Shown: positions 1-11,190 of the stretch, piece after piece
Layout: each line of letters begins with the position of its first letter
Numbering within the stretch: position 1 is the first letter of the stretch
Source of the DNA: Dolomitihabitans soli
GTDB lineage: Bacteria > Actinomycetota > Actinomycetes > Streptosporangiales > Streptosporangiaceae
Assembly (NCBI RefSeq): GCF_022213955.1
Contig: NZ_JAKNTW010000023.1
Location: forward strand, 171,626-235,625
Reading direction: 5' to 3'
DNA length: 64,000 nucleotides
Made by a program: the position numbers and the translations under genes
Notes under the pieces: generated by a model
What the model saw: only the letters and a program-made list of their open reading frames with translations
Told to the model about the DNA's origin: nothing
Database searches by the model: none

Positions 1-1322
1 TCAAGAACGAGGCCATCCCCGGCGAGTACCGCGCCACCAACGAGATCGACCCGCGCAGCATCACCGCCGACCTCCAGCAGAAGGTGCGCGACGGCCGCCT
101 CAACGACACCCAGTCACGAACCGGTGAGCTCTACTACTTCGGCAAGGCGCAGCCCGAGCCCGGCATCGCGATCGGCGTCAAGGTCGAGAACGGCTACGAG
201 ATCTACCACTTCTTTCCGCTGACCGAGGAGGAGAACCTCCTCTGGTCGGTCCGGCAGACGCTCGTCGGCGTCGGCGTCGGCCTGGTGGTGCTGCTCGCGG
301 CCATCGCCTCGCTGGTCACCCGCCAGGTCGTCACTCCCGTACGGCTGGCCCGCCAGGCGGCCGAGCGGCTGGCCGCCGGGCAGCTCGAAGAACGGCTCAA
401 GGTGCGCGGCGAGGACGACCTGGCCCGGCTCGCCACCTCGTTCAACGAGATGGCGGCCAACCTGGCGCTCAAGATCCACCAGCTGGAGGAGCTGTCACAG
501 GTGCAGCGGCAGTTCGTCTCCGACGTCTCCCACGAGCTGCGCACCCCGCTGACCACCGTGCGGATGGCCGCCGACCTGCTCTACGAGGCCCGTGCGGACT
601 TCGACGCCGCGGCCTCGCGCTCGGCCGAGCTGATGCAGGCCCAGCTCGAACGGTTCGAGTCCATGCTCACCGACCTGCTGGAGATCAGCCGGTACGACGC
701 GGGCGCCGCCACCCTCGACGTCGACTCGGTCGACATGCGCGACGTGGTGCTGCGGGCCGTCGCCGACTCCGAGGCGCTGGGCGAGAAACAGGGCGCCCGC
801 TTCGCCCTGCGCCTGCCCAGCGAGCCGTGCATGGCCGAGGTCGACAGCCGCCGGGTCGAACGGATCCTGCGCAACCTGCTGTTCAACGCGATCGAGCACG
901 GCGAGGGCAAGGAGATCGTGGTCACCGTGGGCGCCGACCGGGACGCCGTGGCGGTGGCCGTGCGCGACCACGGGGTGGGGCTCCGCGCCGGCGAGGAGAA
1001 CCTGGTCTTCGACCGCTTCTGGCGGGCGGACCCGTCACGGGCCAGGACCATCGGCGGCACCGGCCTCGGGCTGGCGATCTCCAGGGAGGACGCCACGCTG
1101 CACGGCGGCTGGCTCCAGGCGTGGGGCGTGCCGGGCGAGGGAACCCAGTTCAGGCTCTCGCTGCCCCGGGTGGCCGGCGCCGAGCTCAAGGGCTCGCCGC
1201 TGTCCCTGGTGCCGCCCGAGATCGAGATGCGGCGCACCTGGCGCGCGCACATCACCCCCGTGCTCTCGCCCGCCACGGGCGAGCGCGTGCTCGACGTGAC
1301 GCGCGAGGGAGGCTCCGCGTGA
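1..1322 (+). CDS. mtrB: Sensor histidine kinase MtrB, 5' end outside window
   Basis: Membrane sensor kinase of the MtrAB two-component system, which links cell-wall status and division to the regulator MtrA. The reading frame is open from base 3, so the N-terminus lies upstream; about 439 residues are visible. In order: the end of the extracytoplasmic sensor region, one membrane segment (nt ~260-325), a HAMP linker, the H-box VSDVSHELRTP with phospho-acceptor His at nt 531-533, N-box RNLLFNAIEHG, and ATP-lid motifs DHGVGL and GGTGLGLAIS. The stop overlaps the GTG of lpqB by 4 nt (GTGA), the usual mtrA-mtrB-lpqB arrangement; mtrA should lie just upstream. The kinase name rests on both sequence and synteny. 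Confidence 0.93.
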   Translation, partial: KNEAIPGEYRATNEIDPRSITADLQQKVRDGRLNDTQSRTGELYYFGKAQPEPGIAIGVKVENGYEIYHFFPLTEEENLLWSVRQTLVGVGVGLVVLLAAIASLVTRQVVTPVRLARQAAERLAAGQLEERLKVRGEDDLARLATSFNEMAANLALKIHQLEELSQVQRQFVSDVSHELRTPLTTVRMAADLLYEARADFDAAASRSAELMQAQLERFESMLTDLLEISRYDAGAATLDVDSVDMRDVVLRAVADSEALGEKQGARFALRLPSEPCMAEVDSRRVERILRNLLFNAIEHGEGKEIVVTVGADRDAVAVAVRDHGVGLRAGEENLVFDRFWRADPSRARTIGGTGLGLAISREDATLHGGWLQAWGVPGEGTQFRLSLPRVAGAELKGSPLSLVPPEIEMRRTWRAHITPVLSPATGERVLDVTREGGSA

Positions 1323-3103
1323 GACCCCACAGGGTCGGCGCCGCCGGGCTCGCCCTCGCCCTCGTCTGGGCGGGGGCGTCCTGCGCGGTCATCCCCACGG
1401 GCGGGCCCCCGGTGTCGTACGAGGAGCAGGTCCAGGGCGACCCGCTGCGCAAGCCGTACGTCAGGGTGGTCGCCACGGAACCGCGTTCGGAATGGACCCC
1501 GCAGCAGGTCGTCTCGGGGTTCCTGAACGCCATGGCCAGCCTCGACGACCCCGGCTGGAAGATCGCCAGGAAGTATCTCACCGCGGAGGCGGCGCGGGGA
1601 TGGCGGCCGCAGGTGGGCGTGACCGTCTACGACAAGGGGCAGATCGTCAAGGTCCCGCTGCCGCCTGACGACGCGATGGAGACCGAGGTGACCCTCAAGG
1701 GCGCGGTCACCGGGTCGATCGACGGCGAGGGCAAGTACCGCGCGCGGTCGAGGCCGGGGGGTGAGTCGAACTTGCAGTCGTTCCCCCTGATCAAGACCCC
1801 CCAGGGGTGGCGCATCACCGAGGTGCTCAACGTGCTGCTGCTCACCGAGGCCGACATCCGGCGCAGTTACCGGCCCGTCAAGCTCTACTATCTCGACCAC
1901 CTGCAGAAAGGTCTCGTCGTCGACGAGGTGCGGATCCCCGTCGACCCCGCTCAGGACTTCGCCGAGAGCATGGTCAGACGGCTGCTCGACGGCCCGACCG
2001 GCACGCTCAAGGACGCCGTCAGCAACGCGCTGCCGGCGGGCACCGAACTACGGCGAGTCTTCACCGAGGACGACAAGATCATTGTAGACCTGAACGAGGC
2101 GGCTGCCAACGCGATCTCCTCGGGCGCGCGCGGCGGCGCCGTCGACGCCATGGCCGCCCAGATCGGCTGGACGCTGAACCAGCTCACCGAGCGCTGGGAG
2201 GTGGAGGTACGCGTCAACGGCGAGCCGTTCTACCCCGACGGCAGCGCGTTGCGCGTCGGCTTCGACCGCTAGGGCCGCTTCGACCCCTGGCTGAACGCCG
2301 GGGCCACCCGCACCTACCTGATCAAGGACGGCGCGCTGCACGTGCTCAACTCCGACGGCGTGCCCGGCCCGGTGCCCGGCCAGGCCGGCCAGCCGGACGG
2401 GGGCCACGTCCAGCACGCCGTCTCCGGCAACCAGGCGAACGTCGCCGCCCTGAACGCCGGCGGCGACGCCGTGGAGGTCGCCCCCCTCGCCGACGGCGGC
2501 CAGTGGCAACGGTGGATCACCGGCAAGGACCTCACCATGCCCTCCTGGGACCGCTACGACACCGTGTGGGCCGCCGACCGGCTCGGCGCGCGCTCCTCGC
2601 GCGTCTTCCGCCACAACGGCAAGCAGCAGACCAGGATCGCGGCGCCGGGCCTGGAGACGGTCGGCGTACGGTCGCTGAGGGTCGCCCGCGACGGGGTCCG
2701 CATCGCCGCCCTCGTCGACGACGACCTCGGCACCCACGTCCGCGTCGGCACCATCATCCAGGGCCACGACACCCGCGTCGCCAACCTCCAGACGCTCTTC
2801 ACCGCGGCCGAGGGCCAGAAGATCGTCGACCTCGCCTGGCGCGACGCCACCACCCTCCTCGTGTTGACCGGCAGCAAGTCGGGCCAGGAACTCCTCGCCA
2901 TCTCCGTCACCGACGGCACCACCGAATCCTTCAAGGCCGACGCCCGCATCACCTCGATCGCCGCCCTGGAGGACCGCGTCCTCGCCGGAGCCCAGGACAC
3001 CGAGGAGGACAGGCGCGAGCTCCTCCAGTGGGAGCCGGTCAAGGGCACCTGGATCCCCCTGATCAAGGACCCCGCCACCATGCCGATCCTTCCCCTGGGC
3101 TGA
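1319..3103 (+). pseudogene. lpqB: LpqB lipoprotein, interrupted by an in-frame TAG
   Basis: LpqB is the exported lipoprotein partner of MtrB. GTG 1319 is coupled to mtrB by GTGA. The N-terminus is a short signal with a lipobox-like AGASC, followed by an N-terminal domain and a GerMN domain (about residues 190-305, nt 1885-2240). After ...VGFDR the frame hits TAG at 2270-2272 (codon 318). The same frame then continues without any shift as GRFDPWLNAGATRTYLIKDG and runs to the TGA at 3101-3103, giving the beta-propeller half. The total of 594 codons is the normal LpqB length, so one base change (for example from CAG or TGG) explains the break. A separate product could restart at GTG 2342. A sequencing error or stop readthrough cannot be excluded. 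Confidence 0.85.
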
Positions 3104-3305
3104 CCCACCCGGGTTTCCGCGGTGCGGACCGGGTTGGGGCGGTGGTCGGCGTGCGCGTACGTGTGGTTCGGGCTGGTGCGGGGTCGTCGTCGTGGTGTCG
3201 GTGTGTCGGTTCGGTCGGCTGAGGCCGGTGGTGTCGTCCGACCGTGTCGGTCCGCCTGGATCGCGTCGCGGCGGAACTGTCGGCGCCGGGTGGCAGTCTT
3301 CGGGG

Positions 3306-4025
3306 GTGCTGGGAGACCTGCTCGATCTCGTGTTGCCGCAGCGATGCGGCGGGTGCGACGCGCCGGGAGCGGTGCTGTGCGCCGGATGTACGGCGGAGCT
3401 GTGCTGGGAGCCGCGGGCGAGGATGCCGTCGCCGTCGCCGCCCGGGTTGCCGGAGTGCTGGTCGGCGGCGGTGTACGAAGGGGCGGTCAGGCGGGCGATC
3501 ATCGCCTACAAGGAGCGCGGCCGTACGGCGCTCGCCCGGCCGCTGGCCCGTGCCGTGGCGGCGACGATCGCGGCGGCGGCGCCGGAGGGGCCGGTCGTGG
3601 TGGTGCCGGTGCCGAGCGCGCGCTCCGCGCGGCGGAGCCGGGGGCACGACCCGGTCGGCCGGCTGGCCGCGCTCGCCGTACGGGAGCTGGCGGGGGCGGG
3701 GCGGTCCGTGGCGCTCGCGGCGGTGGTCGGGCAGCGGCGGCGGGTGGCGGACCAGGCGGGCCTGAGTCACGCCGAGCGTGCCGTGAATCAGTCGGCCGCC
3801 TATCGGGTCGGGGGACGGCACGCGCGGGAGGCGGCGGCTCTCTGGGCGCGTTCCTGGCCTGTCGTGCTGGTCGACGACATCGTGACCAGCGGAGCCACGC
3901 TGGCGGAGTCGGCCGCGGCCTTGCGCGGGGCCGGAGCCGAGGTTCGCCACGCCGTCACCCTGGCGGCGACGCCCCGCCGTACCGGTGGCAGGGGTGTGGC
4001 GGACGGGCGGGTGGTGAGAGGGTGA
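3306..4025 (+). CDS. comF: ComF family phosphoribosyltransferase-like protein
   Basis: ComF-family protein of about 239 residues. The N-terminus has a CxxC...CxxC zinc-ribbon (CGGC and CAGC) typical of ComF. The C-terminal half is a type I phosphoribosyltransferase fold with the PRPP-loop VVLVDDIVTSGATL near residue 190. In competent bacteria ComF helps DNA uptake; in actinobacteria its role is undefined. The frame opens upstream at 3192, but the sequence before GTG 3306 is arginine-rich and unlike the family, while GTG 3306 followed by LGDLLDLVLPQRCGGC gives the expected start and length. No strong ribosome site is visible, so the start is inferred. It lies in the conserved lpqB-comF-hpf order; the 200 bp before it show no obvious gene. 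Confidence 0.85.
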   Translation: MLGDLLDLVLPQRCGGCDAPGAVLCAGCTAELCWEPRARMPSPSPPGLPECWSAAVYEGAVRRAIIAYKERGRTALARPLARAVAATIAAAAPEGPVVVVPVPSARSARRSRGHDPVGRLAALAVRELAGAGRSVALAAVVGQRRRVADQAGLSHAERAVNQSAAYRVGGRHAREAAALWARSWPVVLVDDIVTSGATLAESAAALRGAGAEVRHAVTLAATPRRTGGRGVADGRVVRG

Positions 4026-4066
4026 CGCCCGGTGGCGCGACACGCCGAAATGTCCGAAAATATGGG

Positions 4067-4081
4067 GTTACGGAGGGTAAC
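4067..4081. promoter_or_regulatory. GTTAC-N5-GTAAC motif, possible MtrA-like operator
   Basis: GTTAC and GTAAC separated by 5 nt, one helical turn apart, form an inverted repeat and also a GTNAC direct repeat. Actinobacterial MtrA-type regulators have been reported to prefer spaced GTNAC repeats; I recall this only in outline. The motif lies between comF and hpf, 1 kb downstream of the mtrB-lpqB block. Assignment to MtrA is speculative. Confidence 0.25.
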
Positions 4082-4485
4082 AGGCAGCCCGTGGGATACG
4101 GCTCACCTGAGGGCCACATCTTGCTAGCGGGATTCCTCGGCTGTGGCTGCTCAATGGACGTGAGAAGCGCTCACGAATGGGGATGCAGCCCCACCGTAAT
4201 CGGCGCACCGGGCGCGCGGTAACCCGAAAGAAAATCACGCATAGTGATCCGTTGACCGATGTGCAGGCTGACATTCGGGCGGGTTCCGGATAGCGTTCGA
4301 GCATGGCACCCGTTCGGGTCCGTGGTTGCGCAGGGTCGGGAGTCCCGGCTCTGCTAGCCGATGCCAGCCGCAGGCTAAACGGTCCACGTAAGACGACTCT
4401 TTGTCGATCGATCACGGTGCGGCTTAGAGGTAAGTCCTGCCTCCCCGAAGGGTCAGATACCCCTCGTCAGGAGAGAAGGGTAGTA

Positions 4486-4641
4486 GTGGCTCAGAGCCGC
4501 GAGCCCCTCAGCAGGCGAATGTGGGGTCGAAGACCAGGTCGGCCGGGCGGGTGCCACCCCAGTTCCCGGAACGAGCGACGGGCGTCCCTGCGGCGTCCTC
4601 GCGAGGTGAACGAGGAGGAGCCATCCGCTGTTGCCCGCTGA
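4486..4641 (+). CDS. Possible short arginine-rich ORF upstream of hpf
   Basis: A GTG-started frame of 51 residues (VAQSREPLSRRMWGRR...), with AGGAGAG about 9 nt before the GTG. It is basic, has no recognisable domain, and ends 88 nt before the hpf start. It could be a leader peptide or simply chance in a high-GC spacer. Codon use is not clearly coding. Confidence 0.2.
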   Translation: MAQSREPLSRRMWGRRPGRPGGCHPSSRNERRASLRRPREVNEEEPSAVAR

Positions 4642-4729
4642 GCGACGCCACGACCCCGTCGTGGTGTCCCGGAGCCCGGCTTCCGGCCGGGCACTCAACC
4701 ACAGTCGAGAGGCGAAGGGGGGCTGTTGC

Positions 4730-5389
4730 ATGGACATCATCGTCAAGGGACGGCACACCGGTGTGAGTGACCGTTTCCGCGACCAAGTGACGACCAAGCT
4801 GGCCAGGATCGAGCGTCTGGACAACAAACTCATCCGAGTGGACGTGGAGGTGTCCAAAGAGCGCAACCCGCGGATCAGCGATCAGCGCGAGCGTGTGGAA
4901 CTCACCATCCACTCACGTGGCCCCGCGATCCGCGCGGAGGCGTCGGCCGACGACCGTTTCGCCGCACTGGACCTCGCCCTCGGCAAGCTGGAAGGCCGGC
5001 TCCGGCGGATCAGCGATCGGCGCAAGATCCACCATGGCAACCAATCCCCCCCGTCCGTTGCCGAGCTGACCTCCGTGGATCCCTTCGAGGTCCCGCCGGA
5101 ATCATTCCGCAAGGAGTCGCAGGCGGAGCGGAGGGAACCCGAGCCGGAGCCTGCGGCGAGGAAGTACGACGAGCCTATCGTCCCCATCGAGATGGACGGT
5201 GACGGCCCGCTCATCGTCCGCGAGAAGTTCCACGAGGCCGATCCGATGACCATCGATCAGGCGCTACTGGAGATGGAGCTCGTCGGCCACGACTTCTATC
5301 TCTTCCGCGACAAGGAGAGCGGCCAGCCGAGCGTGGTCTACCGACGGCGCGGATACGACTACGGCGTCCTGCGGCTCGTCGAGCCGTAG
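4730..5389 (+). CDS. hpf: Ribosome hibernation promoting factor, long form
   Basis: Binds the 30S subunit and dimerises ribosomes into inactive 100S particles under stress or stationary phase. The N-terminal S30AE/YfiA domain covers about residues 1-105 (MDIIVKGRHTGVSDRF start, beta-alpha pattern). A charged linker follows, then the C-terminal dimerisation domain (about 160-219) with REKFHEADPMTIDQALLEMEL and GHDFYLFRDKESG. The 219 residues match long actinobacterial HPF. ATG 4730 was chosen because the family starts there and GGCGAAGGGGGG precedes it; the upstream in-frame extension is not HPF-like. The neighbourhood lpqB-comF-hpf-secA is the conserved actinobacterial order. Confidence 0.93.
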   Translation: MDIIVKGRHTGVSDRFRDQVTTKLARIERLDNKLIRVDVEVSKERNPRISDQRERVELTIHSRGPAIRAEASADDRFAALDLALGKLEGRLRRISDRRKIHHGNQSPPSVAELTSVDPFEVPPESFRKESQAERREPEPEPAARKYDEPIVPIEMDGDGPLIVREKFHEADPMTIDQALLEMELVGHDFYLFRDKESGQPSVVYRRRGYDYGVLRLVEP

Positions 5390-5486
5390 GGGCCGCGCAT
5401 GAAGATCCTCTCGACCAACCCGAGGACCGCGTAACCCGTGTAATCATGGCGGTTCAGAGGCTCTGGGCCCCCCATGAGGAGGAGAC

Positions 5487-5675
5487 GTGAGCGAGCGAGC
5501 CATTCGACGTGGCACCTTGGTCGTGCGGCTGCCTGAGGAGGCCGCGCGAGCGAGTGAGCCGAAGGGCACGGTCACCTTGGGCGTGCGGCCGACGAAGAAC
5601 GCCGCGCGAGTGAGCGTGGCGAGCGGATCGTCGTACGGCGCCGTGGGCACGCGGCCGATGAAGGAGGTCGTGTGA
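5487..5675 (+). CDS. Mini-ORF inside the repeat leader of the response regulator
   Basis: A GTG-started frame of 62 residues (VSERAIRRGTLVV...PMKEVV) with GAGGAGGAG right before the GTG. It consists of degenerate copies of the ~60-nt repeat described separately. It ends TGA at 5673-5675, overlapping the GTG of the next mini-ORF. No domain. It may be translated only to couple ribosomes to the downstream regulator, or not at all. Confidence 0.35.
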   Translation: MSERAIRRGTLVVRLPEEAARASEPKGTVTLGVRPTKNAARVSVASGSSYGAVGTRPMKEVV

Positions 5676-5739
5676 GCGAGCGTGGCGAGCGGATCATCGG
5701 GTACGGCACCTCGGGCGGGCCGCCGGCGAAGGAGGTCGT
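5487..5739 (+). repeat. Tandem degenerate ~60-nt repeats with start and SD signals
   Basis: Units begin with GTGAG(C) at 5487, 5554, 5610 and 5672, so unit lengths are about 67, 56, 62 and 68 nt. The last two are the most alike: both carry GAGCGTGGCGAGCGGATC near the start and end in (A)AGGAGGTCGTG. Each good unit therefore supplies a GTG start and, at its end, a strong ribosome site followed by a GTGTGA stop/start overlap. The array lies directly before the response regulator, whose own GTG is made by the last unit's end. Confidence 0.75.
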
Positions 5740-5743
5740 GTGA
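5672..5743 (+). CDS. 23-residue mini-ORF coupled to the response regulator
   Basis: GTG 5672 opens VSERGERIIGYGTSGGPPAK followed by EVV and TGA at 5741-5743. The ribosome site AAGGAGGT (5661-5668) sits 3 nt before the GTG. Its stop overlaps the response-regulator start (GTG 5740) as GTGA, and its own GGAGGT (5731-5736) is that gene's ribosome site. The arrangement suggests translational coupling. No function of the peptide is implied. Confidence 0.4.
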   Translation: MSERGERIIGYGTSGGPPAKEVV

Positions 5744-6441
5744 CCGATTCCGACGAGGCGGGTGCGGCCGGTCAGGACGAGCCGATCCGCGTGCTGATCG
5801 TTGACGATCACGCGTTGATCCGCCGCAGCCTGGAGATGGCGCTGGCCGCGGAGGCGGACATCGAGGTGGTCGGTGAGGCGAGCGACGGTCAGGAGGCGGT
5901 CGAGCTCGCGGACCGCCTCCTGCCGGACGTCGTGTTGATGGACGTCCGGATGCCGAGGCAGAGCGGCATCGAGGCGACGCGCGGCATCAAGGCATCGGTG
6001 CCGAGCACGCGCATCATCATGCTGACGGTGAGCGACGAGGAGGAGGACCTCTTCGAGGCGATCAAGGCGGGTGCCACCGGCTACCTGCTGAAGGACGTGC
6101 AGCTCGACGAGGTTCCCGACGCCGTGCGCGGCGTGCACGAGGGGCAGTCCCTGATCAACCCGGCGATGGCCGCGAAGCTCATCAGCGAGTTCGCGAACAT
6201 GAGCCGCAAGGAGGCCGAGCGGCCCCCGCAGCTTCCGGTTCCCCGGTTGACCGACCGGGAGATGGAGGTGCTCCGTCTCGTCGCGAAGGGCATGAACAAC
6301 CGGGAGATCGCCAAACAGCTCTTCATCTCTGAGAACACCGTGAAGAACCACGTACGCAACATCCTGGACAAGTTGCAGCTGCACTCCAGGATGGAGGCCG
6401 TGGTCTACGCGGTCAGGGAACGGATGCTGGAGATCACCTGA
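5740..6441 (+). CDS. NarL/LuxR-family response regulator
   Basis: A 233-residue two-component response regulator. The receiver domain covers about residues 16-130: acidic pocket DD at 22-23, phospho-acceptor Asp68 in VVLMDVRMP, switch Thr in MLTVSDE, and Lys in GYLLKD. The C-terminal LuxR-type helix-turn-helix (about 168-225) reads LTDREMEVLRLVAKGMNN...ISENTVKNHVRNILDKL. It is a DNA-binding transcription regulator. No histidine kinase is adjacent, so it is an orphan here. GTG 5740 overlaps the stop of the preceding mini-ORF and follows GGAGGT, so expression may depend on translation of the repeat leader. Followed by a convergent hairpin terminator. Confidence 0.9.
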   Translation: MTDSDEAGAAGQDEPIRVLIVDDHALIRRSLEMALAAEADIEVVGEASDGQEAVELADRLLPDVVLMDVRMPRQSGIEATRGIKASVPSTRIIMLTVSDEEEDLFEAIKAGATGYLLKDVQLDEVPDAVRGVHEGQSLINPAMAAKLISEFANMSRKEAERPPQLPVPRLTDREMEVLRLVAKGMNNREIAKQLFISENTVKNHVRNILDKLQLHSRMEAVVYAVRERMLEIT

Positions 6442-6451
6442 GCCCTCCGGC

Positions 6452-6473
6452 CCGGCCTCTCAGCCGAGGCCGG
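6452..6473. terminator. Hairpin between convergent genes
   Basis: Perfect 8-bp stem CCGGCCTC / GAGGCCGG with a 6-nt loop, 10 nt after the response-regulator stop and overlapping the 3' end of the opposing glycosylase-like gene. No T-run on the plus side. Probably a bidirectional terminator. Confidence 0.55.
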
Positions 6474-7668
6474 CGGGCCGCCGGGCCAGGTCGGCGAGCT
6501 CGGGCGGGGTGACCCGTTCGACGCGCACGTCGGTGCAGCCGACCCATTCGGCGGCCGACCACAGGGCCTCCCGCACGGCCTCGACACGTTTGACCTGCCC
6601 GGGCCCGGGCTCGATGCTCATCTGGCGGGCGATGAGCGTCGAGCCGTCGCGGGCCGGATCGACCCGTCCGACGAGCCGCCCTCCTGCGAGGACGGGCATC
6701 GTGAAGTAGCCGTGCACCCGCTTCTCTTTGGGGACGTATGCCTCAAGCCGGTGGTTGAACCCGAAGATCCGCTCGGTGCGGGACCGGTCCCAGACCAGCG
6801 AGTCGAACGGCGACAGCAGCGTGGTGCGATGACGTCCCTTCGGCTCGGTGGCGAGGGCCGCGGGGTCCGCCCACGCGTTGGGCACGCCGTCGCCGGTCTC
6901 GCGGCCCCGCCGTACGGCGGGCCAGCCCGCGACGTGCACCGGGGTGAGCCCGGCGGCGCCGCTGGCGAGAGCCTCGTCGAGGAAGGCCGCGTGCTGACCC
7001 TTCAGACGGAGGAAGTCGATGAGGTCGGCCCTGTTCGCGACCCCGAGAGCCGCCCCGGCCACGCGGGCCAGCCGTACGACGCACTCCTCGTCGGTCAGGT
7101 CGTCGGCGCGGAGGTGGTCGGGGACCGCGCGCTCGGCCAGATCGTAGATCCGGCGCCAGCCGACCCTGCGGGTGCACACGACCTCGCCGATGTCGAGCAG
7201 GTACTCCACCGAGATCTTCACGTCGGACCAGTCCCACCAGGGGCCGCCGTTCTTGGCGCCGCCGAGGTCGGTGGTGGTGAGCGGGCCGCTGTCGCGGACC
7301 TGGTCGAGGACCTTGTCCACGGTGGGCGGCACCTGGTGCCAGCGGAAGCGGCGGGTGCGGTAGGCCCTGCGCCTGAAGGCGTAGAGCGGCCAGTGCTCGA
7401 TGGGGACGATGCAGGCGGCGTGGCACCAGTATTCGAAGGCGGCGCCGCCCCAGTAGGCCAGCTCGACCTTGTCCCTGCCGACGGCGCCGAGCCGGGCGTA
7501 GGCGATCAGCTCGTGCGAGCGGGCCAGCACCGAGATCGTGTCGAGCTGGACGGCGCCCAGCCTGCCGAGCACGGCCGGGACACCGCCGCGGCGCGCGTCG
7601 GACCCGAGGAAACCCTGGGCTCGGAGGATGACGCGCCGAGCCTCGTCGGGGGTCAAAGAGGTCACCAT
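6460..7668 (-). CDS. YcaQ/AlkX-like winged-helix DNA glycosylase (HTH_42)
   Basis: A 402-residue protein of the winged-helix YcaQ/AlkZ superfamily, whose members unhook interstrand DNA crosslinks or excise alkylated bases. N-terminal tandem winged helices (SLTPDEARRVILRAQGF...) carry AVQLDTISVLARSHELIAYARLG. The QLD matches the Q-phi-D catalytic motif described for the YcaQ (AlkX) branch rather than the QxQ of AlkZ. The C-terminal part contains LLSPFDSLVWDRSRTERIFGF and a conserved R-E-A-L..AAE segment near the end. ATG 7668 (MVTSLTPDEAR) fits the family N-terminus; ten further in-frame residues upstream are unlikely. No strong SD is seen. Monocistronic and convergent with the response regulator. 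Confidence 0.82.
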   Translation of the reverse strand: MVTSLTPDEARRVILRAQGFLGSDARRGGVPAVLGRLGAVQLDTISVLARSHELIAYARLGAVGRDKVELAYWGGAAFEYWCHAACIVPIEHWPLYAFRRRAYRTRRFRWHQVPPTVDKVLDQVRDSGPLTTTDLGGAKNGGPWWDWSDVKISVEYLLDIGEVVCTRRVGWRRIYDLAERAVPDHLRADDLTDEECVVRLARVAGAALGVANRADLIDFLRLKGQHAAFLDEALASGAAGLTPVHVAGWPAVRRGRETGDGVPNAWADPAALATEPKGRHRTTLLSPFDSLVWDRSRTERIFGFNHRLEAYVPKEKRVHGYFTMPVLAGGRLVGRVDPARDGSTLIARQMSIEPGPGQVKRVEAVREALWSAAEWVGCTDVRVERVTPPELADLARRPAGLG

Positions 7669-7796
7669 GGAACAGATGCTAGTTCCCGTCACCGACAAAA
7701 TGACTTCGCCGGTGTCCCACGACCCGGCTCAAGCTCCCCGTGATCTTCGACTCGACCTTCGAAGGGGGAGAACCGGAAGCGCGGTTCGCCCCGGGG

Positions 7797-8081
7797 TCAG
7801 CGACGGATCTGGGGAGGCTCGAACGGGGAGTGGTGCTCGGCGGCGGAGATCACCCGTGGCGAGTCGACGATCACGTCGGAGAAGATGTCGAAGGCCAGCG
7901 CGAGGATCCCGCCGATGGCGATGAGCGCCCCGCCCACCCAGAACATGAACCAGTGCGGGCCCACGCACAGGGCGATCCCGCTTATCACGAATCCCAGCAG
8001 GATCACGGTGACCGCCAGCCACGAGGAGGCTCGCCCGGCGTGACTCTGCACATCCACCTGCTCGTCTATGGTGTGTGTCAT
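7797..8081 (-). CDS. Small two-helix membrane protein (HGxxPAAW-like)
   Basis: 94 residues: MTHTIDEQVDV, then HAGRASSW leading into two membrane helices (about residues 22-42 and 46-68), then a polar tail ending HSPFEPPQIRR. The HAGRASSW segment resembles the HGxxPAAW signature of a common small actinobacterial membrane family of unknown function; the match is imperfect. ATG 8081 is preceded by GGGAGGGAGAG, a clear ribosome site, which decides against the longer in-frame start. It is transcribed divergently from secA. Confidence 0.72.
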   Translation of the reverse strand: MTHTIDEQVDVQSHAGRASSWLAVTVILLGFVISGIALCVGPHWFMFWVGGALIAIGGILALAFDIFSDVIVDSPRVISAAEHHSPFEPPQIRR

Positions 8082-8331
8082 CGATCTCTCCCTCCCGGGC
8101 CGGTAGCGGACGCCACGGGGGAAACGCGCCGGTGACATGGATCTTCTGGCGCGGGGCGATACAGTGCGCCATACCCTCTGTGGCCTTGCATACGCGTCGG
8201 CGGGAACTTACTGCGTCGCGGCCGCGTTCTTGACGGTGGCTGTGTCTGGTGGTGGAAGCGCCTACGATGGCAACGGGGAACCATGTCTCGTCAGCCCGGC
8301 CGGGGTAGACCTGCGAGGAGCTTTACATACA

Positions 8332-11133
<2,802 letters not shown>

Positions 11134-11148
11134 CAGCCGTTTCTCCGC

Positions 11149-11187
11149 CCGGACGCCCACCCTCGTGGTGGGCGTCCGGTTTTGTTT
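11149..11187 (+). terminator. Rho-independent terminator of secA
   Basis: Perfect 13-bp stem CCGGACGCCCACC / GGTGGGCGTCCGG with a 5-nt loop, followed by TTTTGTTT. It starts 15 nt after the secA stop. A textbook intrinsic terminator. Confidence 0.93.
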
Positions 11188-11190
11188 CGC

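Larger units (their letters stand above)
4026..4729 (+). other. Long comF-hpf spacer (about 700 bp)
   Basis: No long conserved gene is seen. The spacer holds a GTTAC-N5-GTAAC motif at 4067-4081, a relatively A/T-rich stretch around 4215-4260 (AAGAAAATCACG, then TTGACC at 4252), and a short GTG-started frame at 4486-4641 preceded by AGGAGAG. Stress-controlled hpf genes often have long regulated leaders, so a promoter array is a reasonable guess. I could not fit a known riboswitch consensus. Confidence 0.5.

Noticed and set aside
2270..2272. TAG in lpqB as a pyrrolysine codon
   Set aside because: No pyl genes or related context are visible; a point mutation or sequencing error is far simpler.
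4026..4485. Riboswitch in the comF-hpf spacer
   Set aside because: I compared by eye with cobalamin, ydaO and SAM-type consensus cores and found no match; a covariance-model search would be decisive.
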